Of a DNA stretch of 64,000 nucleotides, positions 10,543-21,307 are shown one piece after another. The first letter of the stretch is position 1. Every line of letters starts with the position of its first letter. The DNA is from Lithodes maja. Taxonomy: Eukaryota > Arthropoda > Malacostraca > Decapoda > Lithodidae. A program made the position numbers and the translations under genes. The notes beneath the pieces are model-generated. The model saw only the letters and a list, made by a program, of their open reading frames with translations. It made no database searches and was not told the origin of the DNA. The stretch is from assembly GCA_037953745.1 (NCBI GenBank), contig JBAKBP010004434.1, positions 1 through 64,000 on the forward strand. Direction: 5' to 3'.

Positions 10543-13500
10543 AATGTTACAAATGTCAGAAGCTAGGCCATTATTCACGTGAGTGCCCTAGTAACACTCC
10601 CGCTAAGCCGGTGTCATTGGTTCACAGTATCGGTGTGTCTCTGAAGACTGCAGCAACTGCCCGGGGTAGGTTGTCAGCAGCTGAGGCACACGCGGTAAAG
10701 AAGCGTACGGAAGGCTCGACACCTGTCCGGGACACTTTCTGTAACCATCGGGGACACGGGTTTGTGAGCTGGGGGAGTGAACTACGGAGGGTTGACTTGC
10801 TGAGGGATACGGGGGCTTCGCAAACTTTATTGAGGAACTTCACAGGGAAACCGATAAATGCGGCCAGAGTTGTTGTGGTGCAGGGTATAAATGCTACGAG
10901 GTCATACCCACTTGTGAGGTTGGAGTTGAGAGTGGGAGAGGTGTGCAGGGAGCTGGATGTAGGGATCGTTGAGTGTTTGCCAGTTGAGGGCGTCGACCTT
11001 CTTCTCGGCAACGACTTTGCGGTGCCCACTTCCGGGACTCCACCCTTAGTCGTTGCCGAGAGGGCGGCCGACGTGGATGGTGAGAATCGGGAATGGGTTG
11101 GGAGGTGCCAACAGGATGAGATGGCCTGTGTGGTAACCCGATCTCGCTCTGCGGCTCCTGCACAGCCTAGCACTCAACCTCGGGGACAGTGGAGGAAGGA
11201 TCAGGAGAAGGTTGCTAAGGGCAGGAAAAGGGACATTGATTCTGCTGCACTTCTCGGTGATTCGGTACTTGGACCTATAATAAACACGGGAGTTGACTCT
11301 GGCCCAGATATGGTGTGTAACAAGGCAGAGTTGGGTAAGACTTCGCGTGAGGCAAGAGCTGTAGCGAGAGCCACTAAGGCAGTAGAGCCTACTAGCCGGG
11401 GTAATGTCTTATTACAAAACCATCTTGATGCATTGACGCCCAGGGACATTAGTGAGCAGCAGCTGCAAGACGCTAGCCTAGCTCGTTATAGCAATGGTGC
11501 CATAGAGTTGGAGGAAGATGGGGATGCGAAGCCGGGAGATTTCTTTAGGCTCAACAGGATATTGTACCGCAGATTTCTAGACCCCAAATCGAAGTGGGAG
11601 GGCGGTGCGAGGGTAGTAGACCAGGTGGTTGTTCCAAATAAGTATAGAGAGTCCTTATTGTGTCTGGCGCATGATGTGCCGGTGGCGGGTCATTTGGGGG
11701 TAACAAAAACATTGGCGGCATTAGGCAGGTTTTTCTGGTGGCCTGGGGTCAAGGCTGATGTCTGTGCATGGGTGGCTGGGTGTGCGACCTGCCAGACAAC
11801 GGGGAAGCCTAACCAGACAATCCCGAAGGCACCTTTGTTTCCCATACCTGTCACCGGGCCTCCGTTCAGCAAAGTTGTAGTAGATTTGGTTGGCCCTTTC
11901 CCGCCTACTAGTAGTGGCAATAAATTCCTGTTGACAATCATGGATGTGGCTACGAGATACCCGGACGCATACCCCATGAGAAACGGCTCGGCAAAGGCAG
12001 TTGTTAAAAACTTATTATTGTTCTGTTCCCGTTATGGATTTCCACGTGAGGTGCAGTCAGACCAGGGGAGCAATTTTACATCCAAATTGTTCAAGCAAAC
12101 CCTTCAGTTGCACGGTATATGTTCTGTAGTGTCGTCAGCCTACCATCCCGAGAGTCAGGGAGTCTTGGAGCGGTGGCACTCGACCCTGAAGAGTATGCTA
12201 CGCTGTTACTGTGCAGAACATGACACTGATTGGGATTTGGGTCTGCCGTATGTTCTGTTCGCTGCACGTGAAGTCCCAGGAGAGAGCCTGGGGTTCAGTC
12301 CAAATCAACTAGTCTTTGGCCATAATGTGAGAGGACCTTTAAGTATGGTGAAAGAGATCTGGGAGGGCGAAGAGAAGCCGGGGTCTGTACTTAAATATAT
12401 CCTTGAGAGCCGGGAGAGACTTATAGGTTGCATGGCAGCGGCAGGTAATAACTTGGTTAATGCACAGGCGGTCATGAAGCACCAGTATGACGCCAAGGTG
12501 AAGCTTCGGGAGTTTTCGGTGGGTCAGGAGGTAATGTTGCTTTTACCTTTGCCTGGACACCCCCTTTCTGCCAAGTTCATTGGGCCGTATGTGGTGGCTA
12601 AGAAACTGTCCGACCTTGATTATCTCGTTGCAACACCTGACCGTAGAAAAAAACATCAGTTATGTCATGTTAACCTCATGAAAGAGTATGTGAGACGCCC
12701 CTCAGAGCCTCTCACTGTCCCTGTGCTGGCCTGCAGCGGCCAGGGTGGAGAAGGAGGTGGGGACAGTCATGCTGCTGAGGAGGATAGCTGGGACTGTGTC
12801 ATTTCCGCGGAACAGTGGGCGGGGAATACTGAACAAGAGGCTAGGCAAGCTGTAAGTCACCTGCCTGAGCACCAGGGTGCTGCTGTCCTAGGCCTGTTCA
12901 GGTCATACCCCTCTGTTTTCGCCGAACACCCAGGTCTCACTACTCAGGTAACGCACGACGTGGACGTCGGTGATAATGTGCCCTTCAAGTCAGTGCCCTA
13001 CCGTGTGCCCCCGGTAAAGTTGCCAGCTTTACGGGAGGAGTTAAAGTACATGGTTGAGAGAGGGATGATCACTGAAGGTTATGTGAAGTGGACATCACCC
13101 GTCACGTTGCAGCCAAAACCTGACGGCAAGGTGCGGTTCTGCATAGATTTTCGTAGGCTAAATGGCTTGACCACTACCAACCCTTACCCTTTGCCTCGAG
13201 TTGACGACAGCGTGGACAAGATAGGGAATGCAAAGTACCTTACTAAAATTGATCTTGTAAAAGGCTACTGGCAAGTACCCCTGTCGGACCGAGCTAAGCA
13301 AGTTTGTGGTTTTGTGGTAGATGGCAAGACCTACCAATGTAACGTAATGCCTTATGGGCTTAAGAACGCACCTGCCACGTTTCAGAACCTGATGAACGAT
13401 ATTTGTGACGAAATCCCTAACTGCACGGTCTACCTTGATGACGTGATAGTGTATGATGACAATTTTGAAAATCACCTAAGGCACTTAGAGACCCTGTTTG

Positions 13501-14246
13501 GGAAGTTGCACGATGCTGGGCTGGTGGTGAACCTGAGGAAGTGCGAGTTTGTAAAGGCTACTGTGCAGTATCTTGGCTTCGTGGTCGGGTTAGGCCGGGT
13601 GTGCCCCCCCCTGAGCAAGATACAGGCTATCAATATGTTTCCCAGGCCCACCACTAAGCGCCAGGTCATGCGGTTCCTAGGTATGATAGGCTATTATAGG
13701 CGCTTCATCCGGGGATACTCTACTGTCTTAGCACCGTTAACTGATCTACTGTCGAAGTCAGTGAAGTTCTGTTGGGCTGCGGAGTGTCAGAGGGCTTTCG
13801 ACCTAGTCAAGCACCTGCTGTGTACACATCCGATTTTGAGAGCCCCAGACTTCTCCAGGAGTTTTCAGCTGGCGACTGATGCCAGCGGTGTGGGTGCCGG
13901 GGCAGTGTTACTGCAGACTGATTCCGAGGGCTTGGAACACCCAGTGAGCTTCTTTTCTCGCAAGTTTAATTCGGCACAAAGGAATTACTCGACTATAGAG
14001 AAGGAGCTTCTTGCTATCGTTTTGTCGCTCAAACATTTCGAAGTTTATGTTCCAGCCTACGGCCCGGTAGTGACGATTTATACGGACCATCATCCCTTGA
14101 AATTCCTAAATCAGTTTCACAATCGGAATATGCGGTTGACCAGGTGGTCCCTAATGCTCCAAGAGTATAATCTCAACATTCAGCATATTGCCGGGAGTGA
14201 GAACGTGATAGCAGATTGTCTATCAAGGGTTGATGATCCAGGATAG
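10539..14246 (+). CDS. pol: Pol polyprotein, order NC-PR-INT-RT-RNaseH
   Basis: A 1235-codon frame one base back from gag, overlapping it by four bases. The first codon is GTG, so expression probably needs a -1 frameshift. Numbering from that codon: zinc knuckle CX2CX4HX4C (C3, C6, H11, C16); aspartic protease DTGAS at 90-94; integrase zinc finger H378, H385, C415, C418; integrase core D449, D508, E544 with exactly 35 residues between the last two; GPY/F-like module at 680-684; RT with TKIDLVKGYWQVPL and the active site YLDD at 965-968; RNase H with D1114, E1154 and D1183. All catalytic residues expected for each enzyme are present and no stop interrupts the frame. Integrase precedes RT, the copia-like arrangement known from Gmr1 elements. 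The frame ends at DCLSRVDDPG with no chromodomain. Confidence 0.96.
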   Translation: MKCYKCQKLGHYSRECPSNTPAKPVSLVHSIGVSLKTAATARGRLSAAEAHAVKKRTEGSTPVRDTFCNHRGHGFVSWGSELRRVDLLRDTGASQTLLRNFTGKPINAARVVVVQGINATRSYPLVRLELRVGEVCRELDVGIVECLPVEGVDLLLGNDFAVPTSGTPPLVVAERAADVDGENREWVGRCQQDEMACVVTRSRSAAPAQPSTQPRGQWRKDQEKVAKGRKRDIDSAALLGDSVLGPIINTGVDSGPDMVCNKAELGKTSREARAVARATKAVEPTSRGNVLLQNHLDALTPRDISEQQLQDASLARYSNGAIELEEDGDAKPGDFFRLNRILYRRFLDPKSKWEGGARVVDQVVVPNKYRESLLCLAHDVPVAGHLGVTKTLAALGRFFWWPGVKADVCAWVAGCATCQTTGKPNQTIPKAPLFPIPVTGPPFSKVVVDLVGPFPPTSSGNKFLLTIMDVATRYPDAYPMRNGSAKAVVKNLLLFCSRYGFPREVQSDQGSNFTSKLFKQTLQLHGICSVVSSAYHPESQGVLERWHSTLKSMLRCYCAEHDTDWDLGLPYVLFAAREVPGESLGFSPNQLVFGHNVRGPLSMVKEIWEGEEKPGSVLKYILESRERLIGCMAAAGNNLVNAQAVMKHQYDAKVKLREFSVGQEVMLLLPLPGHPLSAKFIGPYVVAKKLSDLDYLVATPDRRKKHQLCHVNLMKEYVRRPSEPLTVPVLACSGQGGEGGGDSHAAEEDSWDCVISAEQWAGNTEQEARQAVSHLPEHQGAAVLGLFRSYPSVFAEHPGLTTQVTHDVDVGDNVPFKSVPYRVPPVKLPALREELKYMVERGMITEGYVKWTSPVTLQPKPDGKVRFCIDFRRLNGLTTTNPYPLPRVDDSVDKIGNAKYLTKIDLVKGYWQVPLSDRAKQVCGFVVDGKTYQCNVMPYGLKNAPATFQNLMNDICDEIPNCTVYLDDVIVYDDNFENHLRHLETLFGKLHDAGLVVNLRKCEFVKATVQYLGFVVGLGRVCPPLSKIQAINMFPRPTTKRQVMRFLGMIGYYRRFIRGYSTVLAPLTDLLSKSVKFCWAAECQRAFDLVKHLLCTHPILRAPDFSRSFQLATDASGVGAGAVLLQTDSEGLEHPVSFFSRKFNSAQRNYSTIEKELLAIVLSLKHFEVYVPAYGPVVTIYTDHHPLKFLNQFHNRNMRLTRWSLMLQEYNLNIQHIAGSENVIADCLSRVDDPG

Positions 14247-14517
14247 TCGTGCACGGTGTGTGGGTTGAGCAGGAGTAAAATTAGGCTATCATAACGCCGT
14301 CCAAAAAGATTATAAAACAATAAAATAAATGAGAATTTTTTTTTTTAGTTTTGTAAGTCTTTATTGTTGTAGCATGATGCATGCGATATTGTGTTTTATG
14401 TATAATTCACACTTCAGTTGTTGTGCACCTTTTGCAATTAGTGGCAGCTAAGGGTAGCAGGTCGGTTGGTTGCCTGTCAGATTTTGATAATGCTTCTAAG
14501 GTCGATTATCTAAAATC

Positions 14518-14527
14518 TTGGGGGGGC
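14518..14527 (+). other. Polypurine tract of copy 1
   Basis: A G-run (TTGGGGGGGC) directly before the 3' LTR is the expected plus-strand primer site. The identical feature in reverse precedes the LTR of the minus-strand copy at 62154-62163. The stretch 14247-14517 between pol and this tract is a 3' untranslated region with a T-run near 14337 and no gene. Confidence 0.7.
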
Positions 14528-16346
14528 TGTGACGCACCCAGTGCGTGGCAACGCAACCTGATTGTACTCCTTGGTACTCCACTGTACCGCTACTGTGCGG
14601 TACCTCTGTACCGCTGTACCGTGCTGGCTGCCTATATTGAGTGTGACAACGTATAACTATGTTCTTTGTATCTCTGCAAAGGTCTCGTCATGTGCTAACC
14701 AGTGGTGGGTTTTGTTTTAAGCCATGTCGAGACCTTCCATTTAATATGTAGTATCAATAGAGAAGTTGATAGATAAGACAATGGGAGTTCAGAGAGAGAG
14801 AGTGAGTTGGGCTTCAGAGCGAGAGGGTAGCAATGCGCCACGCTGCCGGGGGGGTGGTTGCCAGACGTATGGACCGGTTGGCAGCCTTGCGCTTATAGCT
14901 AGGTGCGACAGGGTTGGTACTCCATTGCCGCCTGCCTATGCTGCCTGGGCTGCCCATGTTGTCGTACTGCACATTGCCTGGAGGCTCGCTGTGTGTTCCA
15001 TGATCAGGTTGCCTAGAACCTTTGAGATTCTAACATCCCTTGCCCTCTCTCCCAACTTCTCACGGTTGCACTCTTTCTCTCTGACGACATTACTCTCATT
15101 TCATTCTTCTCTCTATTTAAATGCATAACCTTCCCTTGAGGTCCTAAAGGAGTTTCAGCACTCACCTCTCGTATTACTCTTAGGACAAGCATATATTTAC
15201 ATGTATTAGATTTAAGGGGTTAATGTGAACAGCGATCTTCTTGATGAGGATAGTTGGTGAACGTTCTACATGTTCACGAGTTATATGCCCAGCTCATCAT
15301 CCAATTTGTGACTAGACTAGTGCCATGTGTAAGAGCCCGACCATGCCCAGGAGTTGTCTGTAGAGGGGCGAGGACTTAGCCTTGATTTGCCTACCGAGCC
15401 AGGAGCGAGTGTAGTACCAGAGACTACAGCTCGCTCGTAGTGCCGGTATAGTAGAGTAACGTAATTTATCTGTTCTTGTGTTCTCTGCAGTCTTTTCCTG
15501 GGTTCTCGCTTTCGGTGCTGGGACTCGTTGTTCCTGTGACTTGGCCTGCTAGCTAGAACACATGGGGATGATGAGTGGGTTATATCTTTATTTTACTATG
15601 CATTGCAGCTCTCTTTAAGTTTATGTATGTAACACTTTACAATACACATTACTCACACACAAGACAACACTATTAATACTTTCATGTATCAATTAACTGC
15701 ACTGTCGTTTTGCTGCTGTGTCCGGAGTTCTGTTGCGTAGGGCGCATACGGACTCAGAGGGGAGACAGAGTGAGAGAAGCGAAGTAGCCTATGCGGTAGT
15801 AGGCTACCGGCGCAGTACTGTTGCCTGCAACCTTTTAGTTATTCCAAGTATAGATTCATTCTTATAATAAGTGACTACTATTTATGTTCCTTCCATGTGT
15901 ATTATTAGGTATCTACTGGATCGTGAACATCTTGTATGCTACATGCTAGTGCATGTTAGTAGGGGACAGTTATTCTAGTGCACGCGCTTTCGAGTAGGCG
16001 TGTACATTTGTCATTTAGCATTTCACTGTCATACCTTTAGCCTGCTTCTATTCTACATTATTAGAGGCTTAATATTAATGTAGTTTCTTGAGTATTGCAT
16101 TTCTTTAGTAATAACGTAACCTATAAATGTCTGAGGGAGTTTAGCCTCATAGCCTACCCCTGTTGTACACTTTCGCCGAGTTAAGGTACCTCGTTACCAT
16201 AGACGATAACTCTGTAGGGCGTTGGTGCTTTTGTTGTCTGGAGCATATAGTATTTGGGACTGGAATCGAGCGTGTCGTTGTCACATAAGCCATTTCTGTC
16301 CTACGATCAAGAATCCCGAATATGAATTGCCGATCCAGCCGTAACA
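14528..16346 (+). repeat. 3' LTR of copy 1
   Basis: About 1819 bp, TGTGACGCACCC to CCGTAACA, nearly identical to 7105-8908. The GTACCG-rich patch at 14578-14625 is longer and arranged differently from that in the 5' LTR. LTRs of one insertion are identical at birth, so this patch either mutates fast or reflects recombination between copies. Confidence 0.95.
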
Positions 16347-16641
16347 ACATAAACAAACCCTCTTCTTGTATTTTATATATCAAATTCTAGCCAGTACTGT
16401 ACTTGGTTGAACTTTTTATCTTGGTTATCTATATAAATCGCACACACTAACATTTGTCAAGATAGTTTTAATATTGGGTTAGAATAATTTAGTTACTGTA
16501 TTACTTTTTGATAGCCTATTTATTAATTGCATTTCAGATACTTGTCACCATATTAATAGGCCTCTCACACTCTTGCCAGGGATATTACTAACTCCATTAT
16601 TATTATTTTTGTGTCGACCACTGTATAAACTAATATACAGG
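16347..16641. other. Unassigned AT-rich spacer
   Basis: Flank between the retrotransposon and the monomer array of the CR1-type LINE. I see no frame, RNA gene or repeat match here. Confidence 0.5.
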
Positions 16642-17410
16642 CTTTAGCCTAACTGTGTCATACTGCTAACATCATTTTATTTTTATTTCCAGGCATAAAA
16701 TTGTGTTCTATTGCTAACATATTCTTTTTGTGATCAACATATTCTGTTTGTGGTTTACAGGCATTAATTGTACCATATTGCTAACCAATTGTTTTTGTTA
16801 CTGTACTGTATACTGCTTTCCAGTTTTCTCACTAGGCTAAATTAACCCTCTCTCACTATTTTTTCCAGTAAATTTTTTAACAAATTACTAGTCCATTTAC
16901 AATTTTCAGGCTTTAACTGTGTCATACTGCTAACATCAATTTTTTTTATATTTTCAGGCATAAATTGTGTTCTATTGCTAACATTTTTTTTGTGATTTAC
17001 AGCCATAATATTCTTTTTGTGATGTTCAGGCATTAATTGTACCATATTGCTAACAAATATGTTTTGTTACTGTACTGTATACTGTTTTCCATTTTTTTCA
17101 CTAGGCTACATTAACCCTCTCCCACTTTTTTTTCCAGTAAATTTTGTAACAAATTTCTAGTCCATTTGTGATTTTCAGGCTTTAACTGTGTCATACTGCT
17201 AACATCAATTTTTGTTTTATTTTCAGGTATAAATTGTGTTCTATTGCTAACATATTTTTTGTGATTTACAGGCATATTAATTTTATCATATTGCTAACAA
17301 AATTTTGTGTGATTTTCAGGAATTAATTGTATCACATTGCTAACATGCATTTTTAGTGATTTTCAGGCTTTAATTGTACCATTTTGCTAACATAAATTTG
17401 TGTGATTTTC
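16642..17410 (+). repeat. Tandem monomers upstream of CR1 ORF1 (putative 5' UTR)
   Basis: An array of short units built on TTTTCAGGC, ATTAATTGTACCATATTGC and TAACAT words. The GCTAACA word recurs about a dozen times. A higher-order period is clear: AACTGTGTCATACTGCTAACATC occurs in variants at 16651, 16915 and 17184, spaced 264 and 269 bp. Each unit contains a pyrimidine stretch followed by CAGG that resembles a 3' splice site. The array ends about 20 bp before the ATG of ORF1, so it is placed like the monomeric promoter repeats known from some LINE 5' UTRs. A promoter role is inference. Confidence 0.8.
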
Positions 17411-17433
17411 AGGCATATTGTGATTATATCGTC

Positions 17434-18393
17434 ATGGCGCCGCAACGAACCTGCACGAGTTGTTCCGGTAAATTTGGCCCTACCATGTTTGTTGATACTG
17501 ATGTCCAAATTTGTAGATTTTGCCAGCTCCGAGAGAAGATTGAGGATGAATTGAATGCAGCTCACCGCAAGATCGATGCCCTGACTACGAAGCTTGAATC
17601 CCTTCAAAAATTTGCCACACTCAACGTAGGAATGCCCTCGGCCCAAGAAACCACTACGATGTCAACCGCCATTCCAGTGCATACAGTACCGGTACCGGTA
17701 CCCACACCAGCAGCTACCTTAGATGTTGCAGATAATAATAATGACTCTACTCTCACTCCCCCCCAGGACAACTTTCAGTTAGTGAGAAACAATGTGCATC
17801 CCAGTACCAGTACCAGGAAGGTCATCCCGACAACATGCCAAAACCGCTTCAAAATTCTGGCTATTGACGAGGAAGAGGAAACGGAAGAAGTTCAGCTTGT
17901 GGGCGACTCCATGGTCCGTGGCCAACTAACCGAGTTCTGCGCCAGGGCACCCAGGACCAGAAAGCGATTCTGTATCCCAGGTGGCGGCGTGGATGACATT
18001 GTTGCGGCTGTGGAAGAGGTTTCCAGGCTCGCCCCCGCAAGCACTACGTACATCATCCACGTTGGATCTAACGATGTCCAACGGACGCGGTCAGAGGAAC
18101 TACTTTGCAAGTACCGGCGGCTGATCAGGTCCTTCAAGGAAAAATCTAATAGAATCTTAATTTCAGGAATTGTTCCCCGGATTGATGTAGAAAACCGATT
18201 CTACAACATAGCTACCAGTACAAATCGCCGACTAGCCAAACTCTGCAGGGAGGAGGTCATCGGCTTTGTCGACACGTCGGATAATTTTTACTATGATAAA
18301 TCTTTGTTTTCAGGAGATGGTGTACATCTCAATGAAGTAGGAGCTGCACGTTTTGGTCGTCTGCTGAACGATGCAGTCAAGGATTTCTGTTAA
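17434..18393 (+). CDS. CR1-type LINE ORF1 protein with zinc finger and SGNH esterase
   Basis: A 319-residue intact frame. The start ATG at 17434 (MAPQRT) follows the monomer array directly. An earlier in-frame ATG at 17374 lies inside the repeats and is less likely. The N-terminus has two CXXC pairs (C7/C10, C27/C30), a PHD/RING-like zinc-binding pattern. A heptad-like coiled coil (about 32-58) and a Thr/Pro-rich linker follow. The C-terminal half is an SGNH/GDSL hydrolase: VGDSM with the nucleophile S159, VGSND at 210-214, and D295-G-V-H298 in SGDGVHLNEVG. CR1-clade ORF1 proteins with this architecture are known; they bind RNA, and the esterase role is unsettled. ORF2 starts on top of the stop codon. 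Confidence 0.92.
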   Translation: MAPQRTCTSCSGKFGPTMFVDTDVQICRFCQLREKIEDELNAAHRKIDALTTKLESLQKFATLNVGMPSAQETTTMSTAIPVHTVPVPVPTPAATLDVADNNNDSTLTPPQDNFQLVRNNVHPSTSTRKVIPTTCQNRFKILAIDEEEETEEVQLVGDSMVRGQLTEFCARAPRTRKRFCIPGGGVDDIVAAVEEVSRLAPASTTYIIHVGSNDVQRTRSEELLCKYRRLIRSFKEKSNRILISGIVPRIDVENRFYNIATSTNRRLAKLCREEVIGFVDTSDNFYYDKSLFSGDGVHLNEVGAARFGRLLNDAVKDFC

Positions 18394-21307
18394 AAAAACG
18401 GGGTCAACCAGACCCCAGACAGGGTAGTGTAAGTCAAATACGAACTGAAAATTCAGACAATGCACAATCAGTAACATCCAACTCTAATACTCTTAAGGTG
18501 TTTTATGTAAATGCTCGTAGCATACGCAATTAATTTTCAGATCTAGAGGAAATCGTGTTTACAGAACATTATGATATAATCGGCATTACAGAATCTTGGT
18601 TAAATACGTAAGACAGAGACTTTTTAGCCGAATATACGCTTCCTGGTTATACAATGTTTGAGAAAAGTCGGATCAATAGAAATGGAGGAGGAGTTCTTTT
18701 TTTTATAAAGGAAAGTCTTAATCCCGTCTTAATGTCAAAACCTCAAATTGCGAATATAGACATATCTTACGTACTATTAAATAATAAACGAGGAACTAAA
18801 ATAACACTAGCTTTATTATACAGATCCCCATCTCAATCAGTGCAAACTGACAGTGAAATTTATGAACAAATTACAGAAATAACTAACATACAAGATACCG
18901 TAATTCTTGGCCATTTCAACTTACCCGTGACTAAATGGGGCGATATTCTTACTTCACACTCTGGACACGACCTCTATGCTAACTTGCAAGAGAGTTCACT
19001 TTTTCAATTTGTACAATCTCCGACCCGTGGTAATAATGTGCTTGACCTTGTACTCGCAACAAAAGAAGAATTAATAGAGAATTTGAATGTTGGTGATGAA
19101 TTCCGTAACAGCGACCATCGTACGATAACTTTCACTTTAAAGTTTACTAGTAACAAATCAAATAGCAGCATTGAGAAAATCCCTAATTTCAAGAAAGCAA
19201 ATTTTCATAAACTTAAATCAAAGCTTCAAGAAACTGACTGGAGCTTTCTGACTAACAATAACGACATAAATACATCTTGGGAGTGTTTCACAACCACTTA
19301 CCTTAAGGCAGTGCAAGACTGCATACCATCGAAAATACGGCGTCCAGGCCATAATGATAAGCCCAAATGGTGGAATAATAAAGATATTTCAGACTGTCTG
19401 TTTGCTAAAAAATTTGCTAATGATAGATTAAAATCCTCACAAAATGACGAAGAACGGGTGAAATTTGTAGAGTTACGACGCAAAGCCAAAAAGTTAATTA
19501 AGCAAAGTAAAAAGACCCTGGAGTTACATGTTGCGAATCAAAGTAAAAAAAAAAACGAAAGAATTCTATAGTTATATCAGAAAGAAAAAAGTAGTTACTT
19601 CAACTGTTGGTCCGGACCGTTAGTCGATGAAAATGGAGAATACACCAAAGACGAAGTACAAATGAGTAATGCCCTCAATACCTTCTTTGCACCAGTTTTT
19701 ACAACCGAAGACCTCAGTGATATCCCAACACCATCGCCGATTCAGATTGATAATTCAGATGTTCTAAGCAATATCACCGTTACAGAGAGAGAAGTATTGA
19801 ATTGTTTAGATAAACTCAAGGTAAATAAAACGCCTGGACCTGATACAATCTCACCCAGAGTTCTAAAGGAAGCTAAGGATGAGCTCTCCAAACCACTGAC
19901 ATTGCTATTCAATGAATCCTTGCAGTCTGGGACTATGCCTGATCAGTGGAAGCTAGCCAACGTAACACCGATATTCAAAAAAGGCAGCAAATCCCTACCC
20001 AGTAATTATCGTCCAATTAGCTTAACCTCAATTGTATGTAAAATGCTAGAAACGGTCATAAGAGACAGACTCGTAAATCACTTAGAGGAAAATAACTTAC
20101 TTAAAGATACTCAACACGGCTTTCGTTAAAAACGTTCCTGTTTAACAAACCTCTTAGACTTCTTCCACGATATCCTCAACCTCTACGATGAGAGTAAAGC
20201 TGTAGATATTATATATCTTGATTTTCAAAAGGCCTTCGACAAAGTTGCCCACAAATGTTTACTGCTAAAACTAAAAGCGCATGGAATACAAGACGGTGTG
20301 TTGAAAGGGATAGAACATTGGCTCAGCGACAGAAAGCAAAAAGTGGTCATAAACGGTAAGGCATCTAAATGGACCAATGTAAGTAGCGGGGTACCCCAGG
20401 GATCGGTACTAGGACCAATTCTCTTTCTAATTTACATCAACGACATAGATGAGGGTCTCACCTGTACAATCTCAAAAATTTGCTGATGATACAAAAATTG
20501 CAAATAGCGTACTCTCAAATGAACAAGTTGACGATATGCAACACAATCTAGATACATTGTCATGTTGGGCCCAAATTTGGCAAATGAGTTTCAATGAGGA
20601 TAAATGTAAAGTACTACATATCGGATACCTTTAATGAGAAAGCAAACTATTCGATGAATGGCACTCAGCTTAAGAATGTAAACAAAGAAACCGATCTGGG
20701 AGTAACAATATCGAGTAACCTAAAACTGAGTCAACAATGTTCAGAAGTTGTTAAGAAGGCAAACAAAATAATTGGCTTTATAGGCAGGTCATTTGAGCAT
20801 AAATCCAAAGAAGTTATCCTAACCCTTTACAATTCCTTAGTCCGCCCTCTTCTGGAATACTGCGTTCAATCCTGGTGCCCTTATTACCAAAAATATATAA
20901 ACAAGCTAGAACGAGTTCAGCGTAGAGTTACCAAAATGATACCTAGCCTAAAGAACAAACCATACGAAGAGCGTCTTAGAGAATTAAATCTATTTCCTTT
21001 AACCCAGCGCAGATTAAGAGGTGACTTAATTCAAGTGTTCAAAATCATAAAAGGCATCGACAATATGAACTGTAGTAAGTACTTCACTATCGACCAATCT
21101 AATTACACGCGGGGAAACGGTTGCAAAATTATTGGTAAATCTTTTAACTCACACGAATCTAAGAATTTCTACTTCAATCGAGTTGTCAACTTGTGGAATG
21201 GGCTTCCCCGAGACGTTATAGACTGCAGCACCGTTGATTCATTTAAACTCCGCTTAGACAAATATCTCGCATCAAACCCGCGACTGACTGCGTTTGTAAA
21301 TGAATAA
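18390..21307 (+). pseudogene. CR1-type LINE ORF2 (endonuclease-RT), broken
   Basis: Encodes an APE-type endonuclease followed by reverse transcriptase, now inactive. The frame opens as the -1 frame over the ORF1 stop (TTAAAAAAAC) and reaches VFYVNARSIRN. In-frame stops follow at 18531 and 18609. The endonuclease continues with GGGVLFFIK, a GHFN where the family has GDFN (the catalytic Asp is now His, near 18907), and NSDHRTI. Frameshifts occur in the A-run near 19550 and near 19617. RT motifs are KTPGPDTISP, NYRPISL, a stop at 20127 after QHGFR, YLDFQKAFDKV, SGVPQGSVLGP and FADDTK (the palm active site). Two more frameshifts fall near 20475 and 20625. The C-terminal region runs from WCPYY to LDKYLA. 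At least three nonsense codons and four frameshifts mark an old copy, in contrast to the intact ORF1. Confidence 0.92.

Larger units (their letters stand above)
7105..16346 (+). mobile_element. Gmr1-like Gypsy LTR retrotransposon, copy 1 (complete)
   Basis: This is a 9.2-kb element with two long LTRs (TGTGAC...GTAACA), a primer-binding site three bases inside the 5' LTR, gag, pol and a G-rich polypurine tract directly before the 3' LTR. RT, RNase H and integrase are Gypsy-like (Ty3/gypsy). However, the pol order is protease, integrase, RT, RNase H, whereas ordinary Gypsy elements place integrase last. That order with Gypsy-type sequences defines the Gmr1 group. No envelope-like frame follows pol. 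No perfect target-site duplication is visible (ATAT on the left, ACAT on the right). The long frames are intact apart from the gag/pol frame offset. A second copy with nearly identical protein lies at 60363-64000 on the minus strand. Confidence 0.95.

Noticed and set aside
10622..11173. Long minus-strand frames opposite gag and pol
   Set aside because: Shadows of the real plus-strand genes; no recognisable domain.
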